Positions 37,399-47,271 of a stretch of DNA of 64,000 nt are shown piece after piece; within the stretch, counting starts at the first letter, position 1; every line of letters starts with the position of its first letter. Source of the DNA: Mycobacterium angelicum. GTDB lineage: Bacteria; Actinomycetota; Actinomycetes; Mycobacteriales; Mycobacteriaceae. The notes below the pieces were generated by a model that worked only from the letters and a program-made list of their open reading frames with translations, had not been told where the DNA came from and did no database searches. The DNA lies in the NCBI RefSeq assembly GCF_002086155.1, contig NZ_MVHE01000015.1, forward strand, positions 1 to 64,000, given 5' to 3'. Made by a program: the position numbers and the translations under genes.

Positions 37399-39018
37399 TC
37401 AGCCTAATTCTTTTCGAGGATAGGCCAGTTGGGTGGGCTCGTCGTGACCGCGCAGTGTGACTGTCTGGCCCAAACGCCAACGGGCGCACTCGGTTTCGCT
37501 TGCCCCGTGCACCGTCGTCGCCGACGCCAGCAGCCGGACCGGGTGCGACTTCGCGAGTTCGCACAGCCGGGCGGCTTCGTTGACGGGTTCGCCGATCACG
37601 GTGTACTCGAATCGTTCGTGCGCACCCACGTTGCCGGCGACGACCTGTCCGGCTGCCACACCGATGCCGGCCTGACACTCGGGCATTTGGGTCGTCAGCC
37701 GTTGCGCCATGGTCCGTGCGGCGGCCAGCGCCGCGTCTTCGGGACAGTCGAGGCGGTTCGGGGCCCCGAAGATCGCCAGCGAGGCGTCGCCCTCGAACTT
37801 GTTGACCAGCCCGCGGTAACGGTCGACTTCCTCCACGACGATGGTGAAGAACTGGTTGAGCAGGTGCACGACGTCGGCCGGCCGGCGGCTGCGGACCAAC
37901 TGCGTGGAGCCGATGATGTCGATGAAGACGACGGCGACATGGCGTTCTTCGCCACCCAGCTTGGGTCGCTCGCGTTCGGCGGCCGCGGCCACTTCACGTC
38001 CGACGTGCCGTCCGAAAAGATCACGGATCCGCTCCCGCTCGCGCAGGCCGTTCACCATCGCGTTGAAACCGCGCTGCAGCTCGCCGAGTTCGCTTCCGTC
38101 GAAGACCACCAGGTCGCCCTGCAGATCGCCCTGCTCGACGCGCTTGAGTGCCGCGCGCACGACCCGAACGGGTGTGGCGGTCAGCCACGCCATGATCCAC
38201 ATCACCAGGAAGCCGAAGATCAGGGTCACCGTCGCCAGGATGAGGATCGCCACACCCAACTGGGTCTCCGTCAGGTCGCGCACGAACAGCGTGAACAGCG
38301 CCGTCAGGGCGATGCCGGCCAGCGGTGCGCCCGAACCCAGGGTCCACACGGTCATCGTCCGCCCCATGATCCCCGACATGAAGCGCTGCGGCGTTCGTCC
38401 CGCTTCGAGGGCTTGAGCCGCCACCGGACGCAACGCGAATTCGGTGAACAGGTAGCTGTTGGTGGCCACCAGGACGCCGGTTATGGATGCGGTGAACAAC
38501 ATGAAGGGGATGAACAAACGGTTCGCCATGCCGTAGAGCGTCGCCAGCAATATCGCTCCGATATCCCACAACACGATATGGATGACAGCTACGCGGAACG
38601 GGGCCAGTAAGGTGTTGCGCTCGTCGGCCTGGGTGGGCCGGCGCTCCTCGATGGCCCACCGGATGGACCCGTTGACGATGCGCGTGGTGATCCAGTAGGT
38701 CCCCAGCGCCAGCGCGAAGGTGGCGTAGGCCGGTGCCACGGCGTAGGTGACCCACCACGGCGCGTCGGTGTAAATGTTGGGCGCCGGGAAGGCAAAGGTG
38801 AGTATCAGTACCGCGACGCCGATGCCGGTCAGATTGGACAGCAGGATATAGCTGTTCACGATGAGCTTCATGCGCCGCCGCCGGCGCGGCAGGCTGTCTG
38901 AGAGGCCCCCGAGCAGCCATGAGCCATACTCGGACGTCTCCGTCAGCCGGCCGCTTTGCCGGGTCACCTTCTCGAGCACGCGGCCCAGTCGGTGCGCCAT
39001 GCTTTCTTGGGGCGACAT
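37399..39018 (-). CDS. Membrane class IIIb adenylate cyclase with HAMP domain (first of tandem pair)
   Basis: The 539-residue protein has the same plan as its downstream copy: six membrane helices in the first 280 residues, HAMP at about 282-336 and a cyclase domain with Asp367, Lys407, Asp411, Thr473, Asn480 and Arg484 all present, so it should be active. Class IIIb cyclases can respond to bicarbonate or CO2; the membrane part may respond to lipids, as reported for a related mycobacterial cyclase. It is transcribed away from nucS. M. tuberculosis has three such genes in a row here, as I recall. Confidence 0.95.
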   Translation of the reverse strand: MSPQESMAHRLGRVLEKVTRQSGRLTETSEYGSWLLGGLSDSLPRRRRRMKLIVNSYILLSNLTGIGVAVLILTFAFPAPNIYTDAPWWVTYAVAPAYATFALALGTYWITTRIVNGSIRWAIEERRPTQADERNTLLAPFRVAVIHIVLWDIGAILLATLYGMANRLFIPFMLFTASITGVLVATNSYLFTEFALRPVAAQALEAGRTPQRFMSGIMGRTMTVWTLGSGAPLAGIALTALFTLFVRDLTETQLGVAILILATVTLIFGFLVMWIMAWLTATPVRVVRAALKRVEQGDLQGDLVVFDGSELGELQRGFNAMVNGLRERERIRDLFGRHVGREVAAAAERERPKLGGEERHVAVVFIDIIGSTQLVRSRRPADVVHLLNQFFTIVVEEVDRYRGLVNKFEGDASLAIFGAPNRLDCPEDAALAAARTMAQRLTTQMPECQAGIGVAAGQVVAGNVGAHERFEYTVIGEPVNEAARLCELAKSHPVRLLASATTVHGASETECARWRLGQTVTLRGHDEPTQLAYPRKELG

Positions 39019-39051
39019 GGTGGCGTCAGCCTACATTCGTCGACCACGCTC

Positions 39052-39057
39052 TAAGGT
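39052..39057 (+). promoter_or_regulatory. Putative -10 element of a leaderless nucS transcript
   Basis: TAAGGT ends seven bases before the GTG of nucS; no ribosome site is present. Confidence 0.5.
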
Positions 39058-39064
39058 GAGTCGG

Positions 39065-39736
39065 GTGCGTCTAGTTGTTGCTCAATGCACTGTCGACTAT
39101 GTCGGCCGGCTCACCGCTCACCTCCCCTCCGCGCGCAGGCTGCTGTTGTTCAAGGCCGACGGGTCGGTCAGCGTGCACGCCGACGACCGCGCCTACAAGC
39201 CGTTGAACTGGATGAGTCCGCCGTGCTGGATGACCGAAGAGCTCGCCGCTGACTTACCCGTATGGGTAGTGCAGAACAAGTCCGGAGAACAGCTGCGCAT
39301 CACCGTGGAGGGGGTCGAGCACGACTCCAGCCACGATCTGGGCGTCGACCCCGGTTTGGTCAAAGACGGCGTCGAGTCTCACCTGCAAGCGTTGCTCGCC
39401 GAGCACGTTTCGCTGCTGGGTGCGGGATACACGTTGGTGCGCCGCGAGTACATGACCGCGATCGGGCCCGTTGACCTGTTGTGCCGCGACGAACAAGGCG
39501 GCTCGGTCGCGGTCGAGATCAAACGCCGCGGTGAGATCGACGGGGTGGAGCAGCTCACCCGGTATCTCGAATTGCTCAATCGGGACAGCGTCCTTGCCCC
39601 GGTCAAAGGGGTCTTCGCGGCCCAGCAGATCAAGCCGCAGGCCCGCACGCTGGCTACCGATCGTGGAATCCGTTGTGTGACATTGGATTACGACCAGATG
39701 CGGGGCATGGACAGCGACGAGTACCGGCTGTTCTGA
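39065..39736 (+). CDS. nucS: Mismatch-specific endonuclease NucS/EndoMS
   Basis: Cuts both strands at G:T, G:G and T:T mismatches, the non-canonical mismatch repair of mycobacteria, which lack MutS and MutL. The 223-residue protein has an N-terminal DNA-binding domain with WMSPPCW and a C-terminal RecB-like nuclease with Asp137, Glu151 and Lys153 in [20 protein letters not shown]. The C terminus [12 protein letters not shown] fits the sliding-clamp binding tail. GTG 39065 is chosen from the family N terminus and the TAAGGT box. Confidence 0.96.
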   Translation: MRLVVAQCTVDYVGRLTAHLPSARRLLLFKADGSVSVHADDRAYKPLNWMSPPCWMTEELAADLPVWVVQNKSGEQLRITVEGVEHDSSHDLGVDPGLVKDGVESHLQALLAEHVSLLGAGYTLVRREYMTAIGPVDLLCRDEQGGSVAVEIKRRGEIDGVEQLTRYLELLNRDSVLAPVKGVFAAQQIKPQARTLATDRGIRCVTLDYDQMRGMDSDEYRLF

Positions 39737-40029
39737 TGGGCCGGCGCCGCAAACCGCCGCGGCCGCAACGGCCGGTATCGCCGGCGCCGCTGTTGAGCCG
39801 GGTGGAGACGGGGCCCGATGGTCATCCCTATGAAGTGCGTTCGATCGCGGCGGCCCGCGCCGTCAAGACCTACCGCTGCCCGGGGTGTGACCACGAAATC
39901 CGTTCCGGCACAGCGCATGTGGTGGTATGGCCGATCGAATCTGCCGAAGCGGTGCAAGACCGGCGGCATTGGCATACGCCGTGTTGGGCAAACCGCGCCA
40001 ATCGCGGGCCGACTCGGAAGTGGTCTTGA
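39736..40029 (+). CDS. Small zinc-ribbon-like protein of unknown function (Rv1322 type)
   Basis: The 97-residue basic protein has CPGCDHEI at about 58-65 and HWHTPCW near 85-91, a possible Cys/His metal site. The N terminus is very Arg/Pro-rich ([13 protein letters not shown]). ATG 39736 shares one base with the nucS stop (TGATG), so it is translated with nucS and may serve nucleic-acid handling; this is inference. Databases often label the family ATP/GTP-binding without visible nucleotide motifs. Confidence 0.85.
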   Translation: MGRRRKPPRPQRPVSPAPLLSRVETGPDGHPYEVRSIAAARAVKTYRCPGCDHEIRSGTAHVVVWPIESAEAVQDRRHWHTPCWANRANRGPTRKWS

Positions 40030-40035
40030 GTGGTC

Positions 40036-40491
40036 TTAGGGAGCCGGTTCGACCAACTCGATCAGCACGCCGCCGGCGTCCTTCGGGTGGATGAAGTTGA
40101 TCCGGGAGTTCGCCGTACCGCGCCGGGCCGCTTCGTAGACCAGCCGCACGCCCTGGCTTTGCAGGCGCTCGCACAGGGCGTCGAGATCGCTGACCCGGCA
40201 GGCCAGCTGCTGGATGCCCGGTCCGCGCTTTTCCAGAAACTTCGCGATGGCAGATGACTCGTCGCTGGGGGCCATCAATTGGATCTGGGCGGTCGAGCCG
40301 GGCACCGCCAGCATCGCCTCGCGAATCCCCTGATCGTCATTGACTTCCTCGTGCACCAGGATCATCCCCAGGTGATCGTGGTACCACTCGATTGCGGCGT
40401 CCAAGTCGGCGACCGCGATGCCGACGTGATCCAAACCAGTCACCAAAGCGGTGGCTAGAACGTGACGGGCGTCAACTTGATCGGTCGTCAT
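40036..40491 (-). CDS. mce: Methylmalonyl-CoA epimerase
   Basis: Interconverts the 2R and 2S forms of methylmalonyl-CoA in propionate metabolism, ahead of the cobalamin-dependent mutase. The 151-residue VOC protein shows LDHVGIAVADLDAAIEWY with the first metal His, VNDDQGIREAMLAV, QLACRVSDLDALCERL, and NFIHPKDAGGVLIELVE with later metal ligands. ATG at 40491 fits the family start; TACCGT lies six bases upstream and suggests leaderless expression. It is convergent with the nucS unit and divergent from fadA4. Confidence 0.93.
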   Translation of the reverse strand: MTTDQVDARHVLATALVTGLDHVGIAVADLDAAIEWYHDHLGMILVHEEVNDDQGIREAMLAVPGSTAQIQLMAPSDESSAIAKFLEKRGPGIQQLACRVSDLDALCERLQSQGVRLVYEAARRGTANSRINFIHPKDAGGVLIELVEPAP

Positions 40492-40497
40492 CACACA

Positions 40498-40503
40498 ACG
40501 GTA
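40498..40503 (-). promoter_or_regulatory. Putative -10 element of a leaderless mce transcript
   Basis: On the minus strand TACCGT ends six bases before the mce ATG; no ribosome site is seen. Confidence 0.45.
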
Positions 40504-40573
40504 ACCTGACGGGAAAGAATCTGCTTCTCCGGGTTGGCCGGATTGGCCGTTCCCGTGCGCTGAGGAGGTAGTC

Positions 40574-41755
40574 ATGACGACATCGGTGATCGTTGCTGGA
40601 GCTCGCACGCCGATAGGCAAGCTAATGGGTTCGCTGAAGGATTTCAGCGCCAGCGATCTGGGAGCCATTGCCATCAAGGGCGCTTTGGAAAAAGCAAACG
40701 TCCCGGCGTCTCTTGTCGAGTACGTGATCATGGGCCAGGTGCTGACTGCGGGCGCGGGCCAAATGCCGGCGCGTCAGTCGGCGGTCGCGGCGGGAATCGG
40801 CTGGGATGTGCCGGCGCTGACGATCAATAAGATGTGCCTGTCCGGCATCGATGCGATCGCCCTTGCCGACCAGCTCATCCGGGCCGGTGAATTCGATGTG
40901 GTGGTGGCCGGTGGGCAGGAGTCCATGACCAAGGCGCCTCATCTGCTGATGGACAGCCGGTCGGGCTACAAGTACGGCGACGTGACGGTCTTGGACCACA
41001 TGGCCTACGACGGACTGCACGACGTATTCACCGACCAGCCGATGGGCGCACTGACCGAACAGCGCAACGATGTCGACAAGTTCACCCGTCAGGAACAGGA
41101 CGAATACGCTGCTCAGTCGCATCAGAAGGCAGCTGCGGCGTGGAAGGACGGCGTCTTCACCGACGAGGTGGTGCCGGTGACGATCCCGCAGCGCAAGGGT
41201 GATCCGCTGCAGTTCAGCGAGGACGAGGGGATTCGCGCCAACACCACCGCAGACTCGCTGGCCGGTCTCAAGCCGGCGTTTCGCAAGGACGGCACCATCA
41301 CCGCCGGCTCGGCTTCGCAGATCTCCGATGGGGCGGCCGCGGTAGTGGTGATGCGCAAGGAGAAGGCCCAGGAGCTGGGGCTGTCGTGGCTGGTCGAGAT
41401 CGGTGCGCACGGCGTGGTGGCCGGGCCGGATTCGACCCTGCAATTGCAGCCGGCCAATGCGATCAAGAAGGCGCTTGACCGTGAGGGCATCTCCGCCGAC
41501 CAGCTCGATGTGGTGGAGATCAACGAGGCGTTTGCCGCGGTGGCGCTGGCCTCCACGAAGGAGCTCGGGGTGAGCCCCGACATCGTCAACGTCAACGGCG
41601 GTGCCATTGCCGTGGGGCACCCGATCGGCATGTCCGGAGCGCGCATCACCCTGCACGTCGCGCTGGAGTTGGCGCGCCGCGGCTCGGGTTACGGCGTTGC
41701 CGCTTTGTGCGGCGCCGGTGGACAGGGCGACGCTCTGATCCTGCGTGCCGGTTAG
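40574..41755 (+). CDS. fadA4: Acetyl-CoA acetyltransferase (thiolase)
   Basis: Joins or cleaves acetyl units on CoA (acetoacetyl-CoA thiolase reaction). The 393-residue protein has the nucleophile Cys88 in INKMCLSG, the His349 box [11 protein letters not shown] and the second active Cys379 in CGAGGQGDA. The ribosome site GAGGAGG precedes the ATG. The divergent epimerase gene suggests linked short-chain acyl-CoA metabolism. No terminator was found in the 122 bases after it. Confidence 0.95.
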   Translation: MTTSVIVAGARTPIGKLMGSLKDFSASDLGAIAIKGALEKANVPASLVEYVIMGQVLTAGAGQMPARQSAVAAGIGWDVPALTINKMCLSGIDAIALADQLIRAGEFDVVVAGGQESMTKAPHLLMDSRSGYKYGDVTVLDHMAYDGLHDVFTDQPMGALTEQRNDVDKFTRQEQDEYAAQSHQKAAAAWKDGVFTDEVVPVTIPQRKGDPLQFSEDEGIRANTTADSLAGLKPAFRKDGTITAGSASQISDGAAAVVVMRKEKAQELGLSWLVEIGAHGVVAGPDSTLQLQPANAIKKALDREGISADQLDVVEINEAFAAVALASTKELGVSPDIVNVNGGAIAVGHPIGMSGARITLHVALELARRGSGYGVAALCGAGGQGDALILRAG

Positions 41756-41877
41756 GCCCGACGAGGTTGCTGGCGCGCGGGATGGTGGGCGCTGGTGTGA
41801 GATTGGTCATATTTGCTGCGGCAGAGGCCTGCCACCGGGTGAATCGATGATTGGGGCTACGTGACAGACTTGATGCC

Positions 41878-42795
41878 GTGACGCGTCCGCGACCCCCGAT
41901 CGGGCCTGCCATGGCCGGTGCGGTCGACCTTTCCGGCCTCAAGCAGCGAGCGCAGCAGCAGTCTGCGCCGGATGGGGATGCCCGCCGGGCGCCGGCGGCG
42001 CAGCCGGGTGGGGCAGCCGAGATCACCGAAGCCAATTTCGAAGACGAGGTGATCGTCCGGTCCGACGAAGTGCCGGTCGTGGTGTTGCTGTGGTCGCCGC
42101 GCAGCGACGTCTGCGTCGACCTGCTGGACGCGCTGGCCGCCCTGGCTGCCGAGGACAGCGGCACGTGGGCACTGGCATCTGTCAACGTCGACGCCGCACC
42201 CAGGGTGGCTCAGATCTTCGGTGTTCAAGCAGTGCCGACCGTGGTGGCTTTAGCTGCGGGGCAACCGATCTCAAGCTTTCAGGGCCCACAGCCCGCCGAC
42301 CAGTTGCGCCGCTGGGTGGATTCTCTCGTTTCCGCGACAGCTGGAAAGCTGAGGGGCCCAACGGATTCCGAGGAAATGGCCGAAGTCGATCCGGTAGTGG
42401 CGCAGGCGCGACAGGAGCTGGAGGCCGGCGACTTCGATGCCGCGCGCGAGTCGTATCAGGCGGTGCTGGATGCGAATCCAGGTAGCGTCGAAGCGAAGGC
42501 GGCCATTCGGCAGATCGAATTCCTCGCGCGCGCAACCGCACAGCGGCCCGACGCCGTCGCGGTGGCCGACTCCGCACCCGGCGACATCGAGGCGGCGTTT
42601 GCCGCCGCCGACGTACAAATCCTCAACCAGGAGGTCGCGGCCGCGTTCGAACGCCTGATTGCGTTGGTGCGCAGGACATCTGGGGATGACCGTACCGCGG
42701 TGCGTACCCGGCTGATCGAGCTGTTCGAGCTTTTCGATCCGGCTGACCCGGAAGTGGTTGCCGGCCGGCGCAATCTGGCGAACGCGCTTTACTAG
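41878..42795 (+). CDS. Thioredoxin-fold protein with C-terminal TPR-like domain, lacking CXXC
   Basis: Resembles the co-chaperone type of thioredoxin (YbbN/CnoX). The 305-residue protein has a thioredoxin fold at about 50-160 ([27 protein letters not shown]) and a C-terminal helical repeat region ([31 protein letters not shown]). At the redox site it reads WSPRSDVC (72-79), with a single Cys, so it should not act as a disulfide reductase. GTG 41878 gives the M. tuberculosis-like N terminus; TTG 41851 is possible. It overlaps convergent glgB by four bases. Confidence 0.9.
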   Translation: MTRPRPPIGPAMAGAVDLSGLKQRAQQQSAPDGDARRAPAAQPGGAAEITEANFEDEVIVRSDEVPVVVLLWSPRSDVCVDLLDALAALAAEDSGTWALASVNVDAAPRVAQIFGVQAVPTVVALAAGQPISSFQGPQPADQLRRWVDSLVSATAGKLRGPTDSEEMAEVDPVVAQARQELEAGDFDAARESYQAVLDANPGSVEAKAAIRQIEFLARATAQRPDAVAVADSAPGDIEAAFAAADVQILNQEVAAAFERLIALVRRTSGDDRTAVRTRLIELFELFDPADPEVVAGRRNLANALY

Positions 42796-44984
42796 GCGGG
42801 CTCCAGCCACAACGCCGAGGTAGGCGGCAGCACCATCACCGCCGAAGCGGGGCGGCCGTGCCACGGATCCTCGCTGGCGTCGACACCGCCGAGATTGCCT
42901 ATGCCAGAGCCGTTGTAGATCGTGGCATCGGTGTTGAGGACCTCACGCCAGCGGCCGGCGACGGGCAGTCCGAGTCGGTAGTTGCTGTGTTCGGATCCGG
43001 CGTAGTTGAACACACACGCCATTACCGAGCCGTCGCTGCCGTACCGCAGGAAGCTCAAGACATTGTTGGCCGAGTCGTTGGCGTCGATCCATGAATAGCC
43101 ATCAGGGGTGGTGTCCTGACTCCACAGCGCGGGATGGCTGCTGTAGATGGCGTTGATATCGCGCACCAGTCTCAAAATGCCGTTGGAGAAACCGTTTTCG
43201 TCGAGTTGGAACCAGTCCAGGCCGTTCTGCTCGGACCACTCGGCGCGCTGCCCGAACTCCTGGCCCATGAACAGCAACTGCTTGCCCGGGTGTGCCCACT
43301 GATAGGCCAGCAGGCTGCGTAGCCCGGCCGCCTTGGCGTGGTTGTTACCCGGCATGCGACTCCACAGTGTGCCCTTGCCGTGCACCACCTCGTCGTGACT
43401 GAGCGGCAGCACGTAGTTCTCGCTGAAGGCGTAGAGCATCGAGAACGTCATCTCGTGGTGGTGGTAGCTGCGGTACACCGGGTCGCGGCTGATGTAGTCG
43501 AGCGTGTCGTGCATCCAGCCCATGTTCCACTTCATCGAAAAGCCGAGGCCGCCGATGTTGGTCGGCCGGGTAACCCCTGGCCATGACGTCGACTCCTCGG
43601 CGATGGTGACAATGCCGGGCGCCACCCGGTGCGCCGTTGCGTTCATCTCCTGCAGGAACTGCACCGCCTCCAGGTTCTCCCGGCCGCCGTAGATGTTCGG
43701 GGTCCAGCCGCCCTCCGGACGCGAGTAATCCAGGTAGAGCATCGAGGCAACCGCGTCCACCCGCAGCCCGTCGATGTGGAACTCCTCAAGCCAGTACAGT
43801 GCGTTGGCTACCAGGAAATTGCGCACCTCCGGTCGGCCGAAGTCGAATACGTAAGTGCCCCAGTCGAGTTGCTCGCCGCGCTTAGGATCGGAATGCTCGT
43901 AGAGTGGCGTGCCGTCAAAGCGGCCCAGCGCCCACGCATCCTTCGGGAAGTGCGCCGGAACCCAGTCGACGAGGACGCCGATACCGGCTCGGTGCAGCGC
44001 GTCGACCAGCGCCCGAAACTCGTCTGGCGTGCCGAAGCGTGAGGTCGGCGCGTAGTAGGACGTGACCTGATACCCCCACGACCCGGCGAATGGGTGCTCG
44101 GCGACCGGTAGCAGCTCGACATGGGTAAACCCGTGTTCCACAACGTAATCGGTGAGTTCAGTGGCAAGCTGACGATAGGTCAGACCGGGCCGCCACGAAC
44201 CCAGGTGGACCTCGTAGGTGCTCATCGGCTCGAACACCGGATTGAGCTGCGCCCGCCGCTGCATCCACTTGTCGTCGTCCCAGGTGTAGTCGCTCACCGT
44301 CACCCGCGATGCCGTCTGCGGCGGGACCTCGGTGCCGAATGCGAACGGGTCGGCTCGCTCGCTGACCACGCCGTCGGCGCCGTGCACCCGGAACTTGTAG
44401 AGACCGTCGGCGGGGAACTCGGGCCAGAACAGCTCCCACACCCCCGAAGATCCCAGCACCCGCATCGGAGCGTCGCTTCCGGTCCAGCCGTTGAACTCAC
44501 CAATCAAGTTGACGCCCTTGGCATTCGGCGCCCACACCGCAAACGAGACGCCAGCTACGACACCGTCGGCGGTGGTGAACGAACGAGGGTGCGCGCCGAG
44601 GACCTCCCAGAGTCGTTCGTGGCGTCCCTCGTTGAACAGGTGCAAGTCCATTTCGCCCAGGGTGGGCAGGAAGCGGTAGGCGTCGGCGACCATGTGCTCG
44701 GCGCCGGGGTAACTCACTTTCAACCGGTAGTCGATGAGATCGACGAAGGGCAACGCCACGGCGAACAGACCGGCGTCGATGTGCTGCATGGGGAACTGCT
44801 CGTCGCCGACGCATGCGACGACGCTCGCCGCGTGGGGGCGAAAAGCCCGGATCACCGTGTGGTCGTCGTACTCGTGAGCACCCAGAATGCCGTGCGGGTT
44901 GTGGTGTGCGCCGGCAACCAGGCGTGCGAGCTCGGCCGGGTCAGGCGCCAGGTGCGTCCCGGCGAGTTGGTCGGTTCGGCTCAT
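42792..44984 (-). CDS. glgB: 1,4-alpha-glucan branching enzyme
   Basis: Introduces alpha-1,6 branches in glycogen and capsular glucan. The 730-residue protein has two N-terminal beta-sandwich domains (CBM48 near 125-220), the GH13 catalytic barrel with nucleophile Asp in [19 protein letters not shown] and acid Glu in IAEESTSW, and [13 protein letters not shown] as the later conserved box. It begins three bases after the glgE stop, so GlgE product is passed to GlgB from the same transcript. Confidence 0.97.
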   Translation of the reverse strand: MSRTDQLAGTHLAPDPAELARLVAGAHHNPHGILGAHEYDDHTVIRAFRPHAASVVACVGDEQFPMQHIDAGLFAVALPFVDLIDYRLKVSYPGAEHMVADAYRFLPTLGEMDLHLFNEGRHERLWEVLGAHPRSFTTADGVVAGVSFAVWAPNAKGVNLIGEFNGWTGSDAPMRVLGSSGVWELFWPEFPADGLYKFRVHGADGVVSERADPFAFGTEVPPQTASRVTVSDYTWDDDKWMQRRAQLNPVFEPMSTYEVHLGSWRPGLTYRQLATELTDYVVEHGFTHVELLPVAEHPFAGSWGYQVTSYYAPTSRFGTPDEFRALVDALHRAGIGVLVDWVPAHFPKDAWALGRFDGTPLYEHSDPKRGEQLDWGTYVFDFGRPEVRNFLVANALYWLEEFHIDGLRVDAVASMLYLDYSRPEGGWTPNIYGGRENLEAVQFLQEMNATAHRVAPGIVTIAEESTSWPGVTRPTNIGGLGFSMKWNMGWMHDTLDYISRDPVYRSYHHHEMTFSMLYAFSENYVLPLSHDEVVHGKGTLWSRMPGNNHAKAAGLRSLLAYQWAHPGKQLLFMGQEFGQRAEWSEQNGLDWFQLDENGFSNGILRLVRDINAIYSSHPALWSQDTTPDGYSWIDANDSANNVLSFLRYGSDGSVMACVFNYAGSEHSNYRLGLPVAGRWREVLNTDATIYNGSGIGNLGGVDASEDPWHGRPASAVMVLPPTSALWLEPA

Positions 44985-44987
44985 GCG

Positions 44988-47180
44988 TCACCTCCTGCGT
45001 AGCAGCACGTTTCGAGACTCTTGGGGAACGAGTGGCATGTTGATGATGTGCGCGACGGCGCGCCCGGGGTCGATACGAATGTAATTGGCCTGCCCCCACT
45101 GGTATTCCTCGCCGGTGATCTCATCACGCACCCAAAATCGTTCATAGGAATCCATACCCAAAGCGGCCATGTCTAACCACAGCGTTGCTTCCTCGGGGCC
45201 GAATGCATTGAGCGTCACCACGACCAAGATGCAGTCGCCGGTGGCCGGATCGAACTTGCTGTAAGCCATCAGGGCGTCATTGTCGATGTGATGGAAATGA
45301 ATGGTGCGCAACTGCTGCAGGGCGGGGTGCAGCCGGCGAATTGCGTTGAGCCGGGCGATGAGCGGCTCCAGTGATCTGCCTTCGGATACCGCGGCGGCGA
45401 AGTCGCGCGGACGCAGTTCGTATTTCTCCGAGTCCAGGTATTCCTCACTGCCCTCGCGCACGGCGCGGTGCTCGAACAGTTCGTAGCCCGAATACACCCC
45501 CCAGGCCGGGCCCATGGTTGCCGCCAGCACCGCCCGGATGGCGAACATCCCCGGACCGTTGTGCTGCAGGATCGCGTGCAGGATGTCTGGAGTATTGACG
45601 AACAGGTTCGGACGGCGAAAGTCGGCGAGTTCGGCTATGTCGTTGCCGAATTCGGTGAGCTCCCACTTGGCCGTGCGCCAGGTGAAGTAGCTGTATGACT
45701 GTGTGAAGCCGAGTTTGGCCAGTCCGTACTGTCGGGCGGGCGGGGTGAAGGCCTCGGATAAGAACAGCACGTCGGGGTCGACGGACTTCACCTGATCGAT
45801 CAGCCAGGCCCAGAAGTTGGGCGGCTTGGTATGCGGGTTGTCGACTCGAAAGAACTTGACGCCGTGGTCGATCCAGTGGCGCACCACGCGCAACACTTCG
45901 TCGTAGAGACCCGCCGGATCGTTGTCGAAGTTGAGTGGGTAGATGTCCTGATATTTCTTCGGCGGGTTTTCTGCGTAAGCGATGGTGCCGTCGGGCAATT
46001 CGGTGAACCACTGGCGATGCTCGCGCGCCCAGGGGTGGTCCGGCGCGCACTGCAACGCTAAATCCAGGGACACTTCCATGCCGAGCTCACGTGCCGCGGC
46101 GACGAAGTCGTCGAAGTCGTCGATGGTGCCCAGGCTTGGATGGACCGCGTCGTGGCCGCCCTCGTCGCTGCCGATCGCCCACGGCGATCCGACGTCGCCG
46201 GGAGCGGCGGCCGGATTGTTGTTGCGCCCCTTGCGGTGCACCTTTCCGATGGGATGGATGGGTGGCAGGTACACCACGTCGAATCCCATTTCGGCGATGC
46301 GGGGCAGTGCCGAGATGGCGGTGGCGAAGGTGCCGTGCACCGGGTTGCCGTCGGCGTCCCAGCCGCCGGTGGAGCGCGGGAAGAATTCGTACCACGAGCC
46401 GAACCGGGCCAACGGCCGGTCCACCCACACCCCGAACTGCTCGCCCCGGGTGACCAGATCGCGCAACGGAAACTCGGCCAGCAGTTCGTCGATCTCCGGC
46501 GAAAGCGCCAGTGCGGTGCGGGTCAACGGATCACCGGGAGTACGCAAGGCCGCTGCGGTTTCCAGCAGCGGGTGGCGTTGCTGACGTGGCACACCGGCGG
46601 CGGCTCGCTCGAACAGCGCGGCGCCGACCAGCAGGTCGTTGGAAAGTTCGGTTTCGCCCTGCCCGGCGTCCAGCTTGGCGGCCAGCCCGTGGCGCCAGGT
46701 GTGGATCGGGTCGCCCCAGCCGTCGACTCGGAAGCTCCACAATCCGACCCGGTCGGGGGTGAAGTGGCCATGGAACACATAGGGTTCCTCGCCCAGCGTC
46801 ATGGGCAGCAGCAGCGGCTTGACGCGCTGGTGGTCATCGACCCTGGCGACCGCGCTGGCCTCGGGGGCTTGCACGGCCTTGAGCCGGCGCACGTCGCCGA
46901 CGTGCGGGTAGTCCGTCCCGAGGTAACGCACGACCAGGGTCGCTGCCACCGCCTCGTGGCCTTCGCGCCATACCGCGGCACTGACCGGGACTACCTCGCC
47001 GACCACCGCCTTGGCGGGGTACGCACCGCACGACACGACGGGCTGGACGTTATCGATCTCGACACGACCGGGCACACACCACTCCGTTTCTGGTTTCTGG
47101 GTATCACCCCGGACCGCTACAGCGGTCGTGTTCAGGGTGTCCTTCGTGTGTCGTTGTCTGCTCGTCTCTTTGCGCCCCAT
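44988..47180 (-). CDS. glgE: Alpha-1,4-glucan:maltose-1-phosphate maltosyltransferase
   Basis: Extends alpha-glucan with maltosyl units from maltose-1-phosphate, the mycobacterial route whose block poisons cells by build-up of that sugar phosphate. GH13_3 signatures: [28 protein letters not shown], nucleophile Asp in [14 protein letters not shown] and acid Glu in [13 protein letters not shown] at 47180 gives 730 residues, about 29 more than the M. tuberculosis protein as I recall (701); the extra part is basic and low in similarity. TAGGGT lies only four bases upstream, so the exact start is unsure. Confidence 0.94.
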   Translation of the reverse strand: MGRKETSRQRHTKDTLNTTAVAVRGDTQKPETEWCVPGRVEIDNVQPVVSCGAYPAKAVVGEVVPVSAAVWREGHEAVAATLVVRYLGTDYPHVGDVRRLKAVQAPEASAVARVDDHQRVKPLLLPMTLGEEPYVFHGHFTPDRVGLWSFRVDGWGDPIHTWRHGLAAKLDAGQGETELSNDLLVGAALFERAAAGVPRQQRHPLLETAAALRTPGDPLTRTALALSPEIDELLAEFPLRDLVTRGEQFGVWVDRPLARFGSWYEFFPRSTGGWDADGNPVHGTFATAISALPRIAEMGFDVVYLPPIHPIGKVHRKGRNNNPAAAPGDVGSPWAIGSDEGGHDAVHPSLGTIDDFDDFVAAARELGMEVSLDLALQCAPDHPWAREHRQWFTELPDGTIAYAENPPKKYQDIYPLNFDNDPAGLYDEVLRVVRHWIDHGVKFFRVDNPHTKPPNFWAWLIDQVKSVDPDVLFLSEAFTPPARQYGLAKLGFTQSYSYFTWRTAKWELTEFGNDIAELADFRRPNLFVNTPDILHAILQHNGPGMFAIRAVLAATMGPAWGVYSGYELFEHRAVREGSEEYLDSEKYELRPRDFAAAVSEGRSLEPLIARLNAIRRLHPALQQLRTIHFHHIDNDALMAYSKFDPATGDCILVVVTLNAFGPEEATLWLDMAALGMDSYERFWVRDEITGEEYQWGQANYIRIDPGRAVAHIINMPLVPQESRNVLLRRR

Positions 47181-47257
47181 ACCCACCCTAGTGGCCTGCC
47201 ACACCGACGGCACCAAAGCTGTCACTCGACAACCTCTGCGTGCGGCCGAAACGTAAG

Positions 47258-47263
47258 TAAGCT
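47258..47263 (+). promoter_or_regulatory. Putative -10 element of a leaderless glgP transcript
   Basis: TAAGCT ends eight bases before the glgP GTG, in the 91-base divergent region shared with glgE. Confidence 0.45.
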
Positions 47264-47271
47264 AAGGCTGC

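Noticed and set aside
37429..38610. Plus-strand open frame of 393 codons opposite a cyclase gene
   Set aside because: His/Arg/Gln-rich shadow of the membrane cyclase; no ribosome site or domain.
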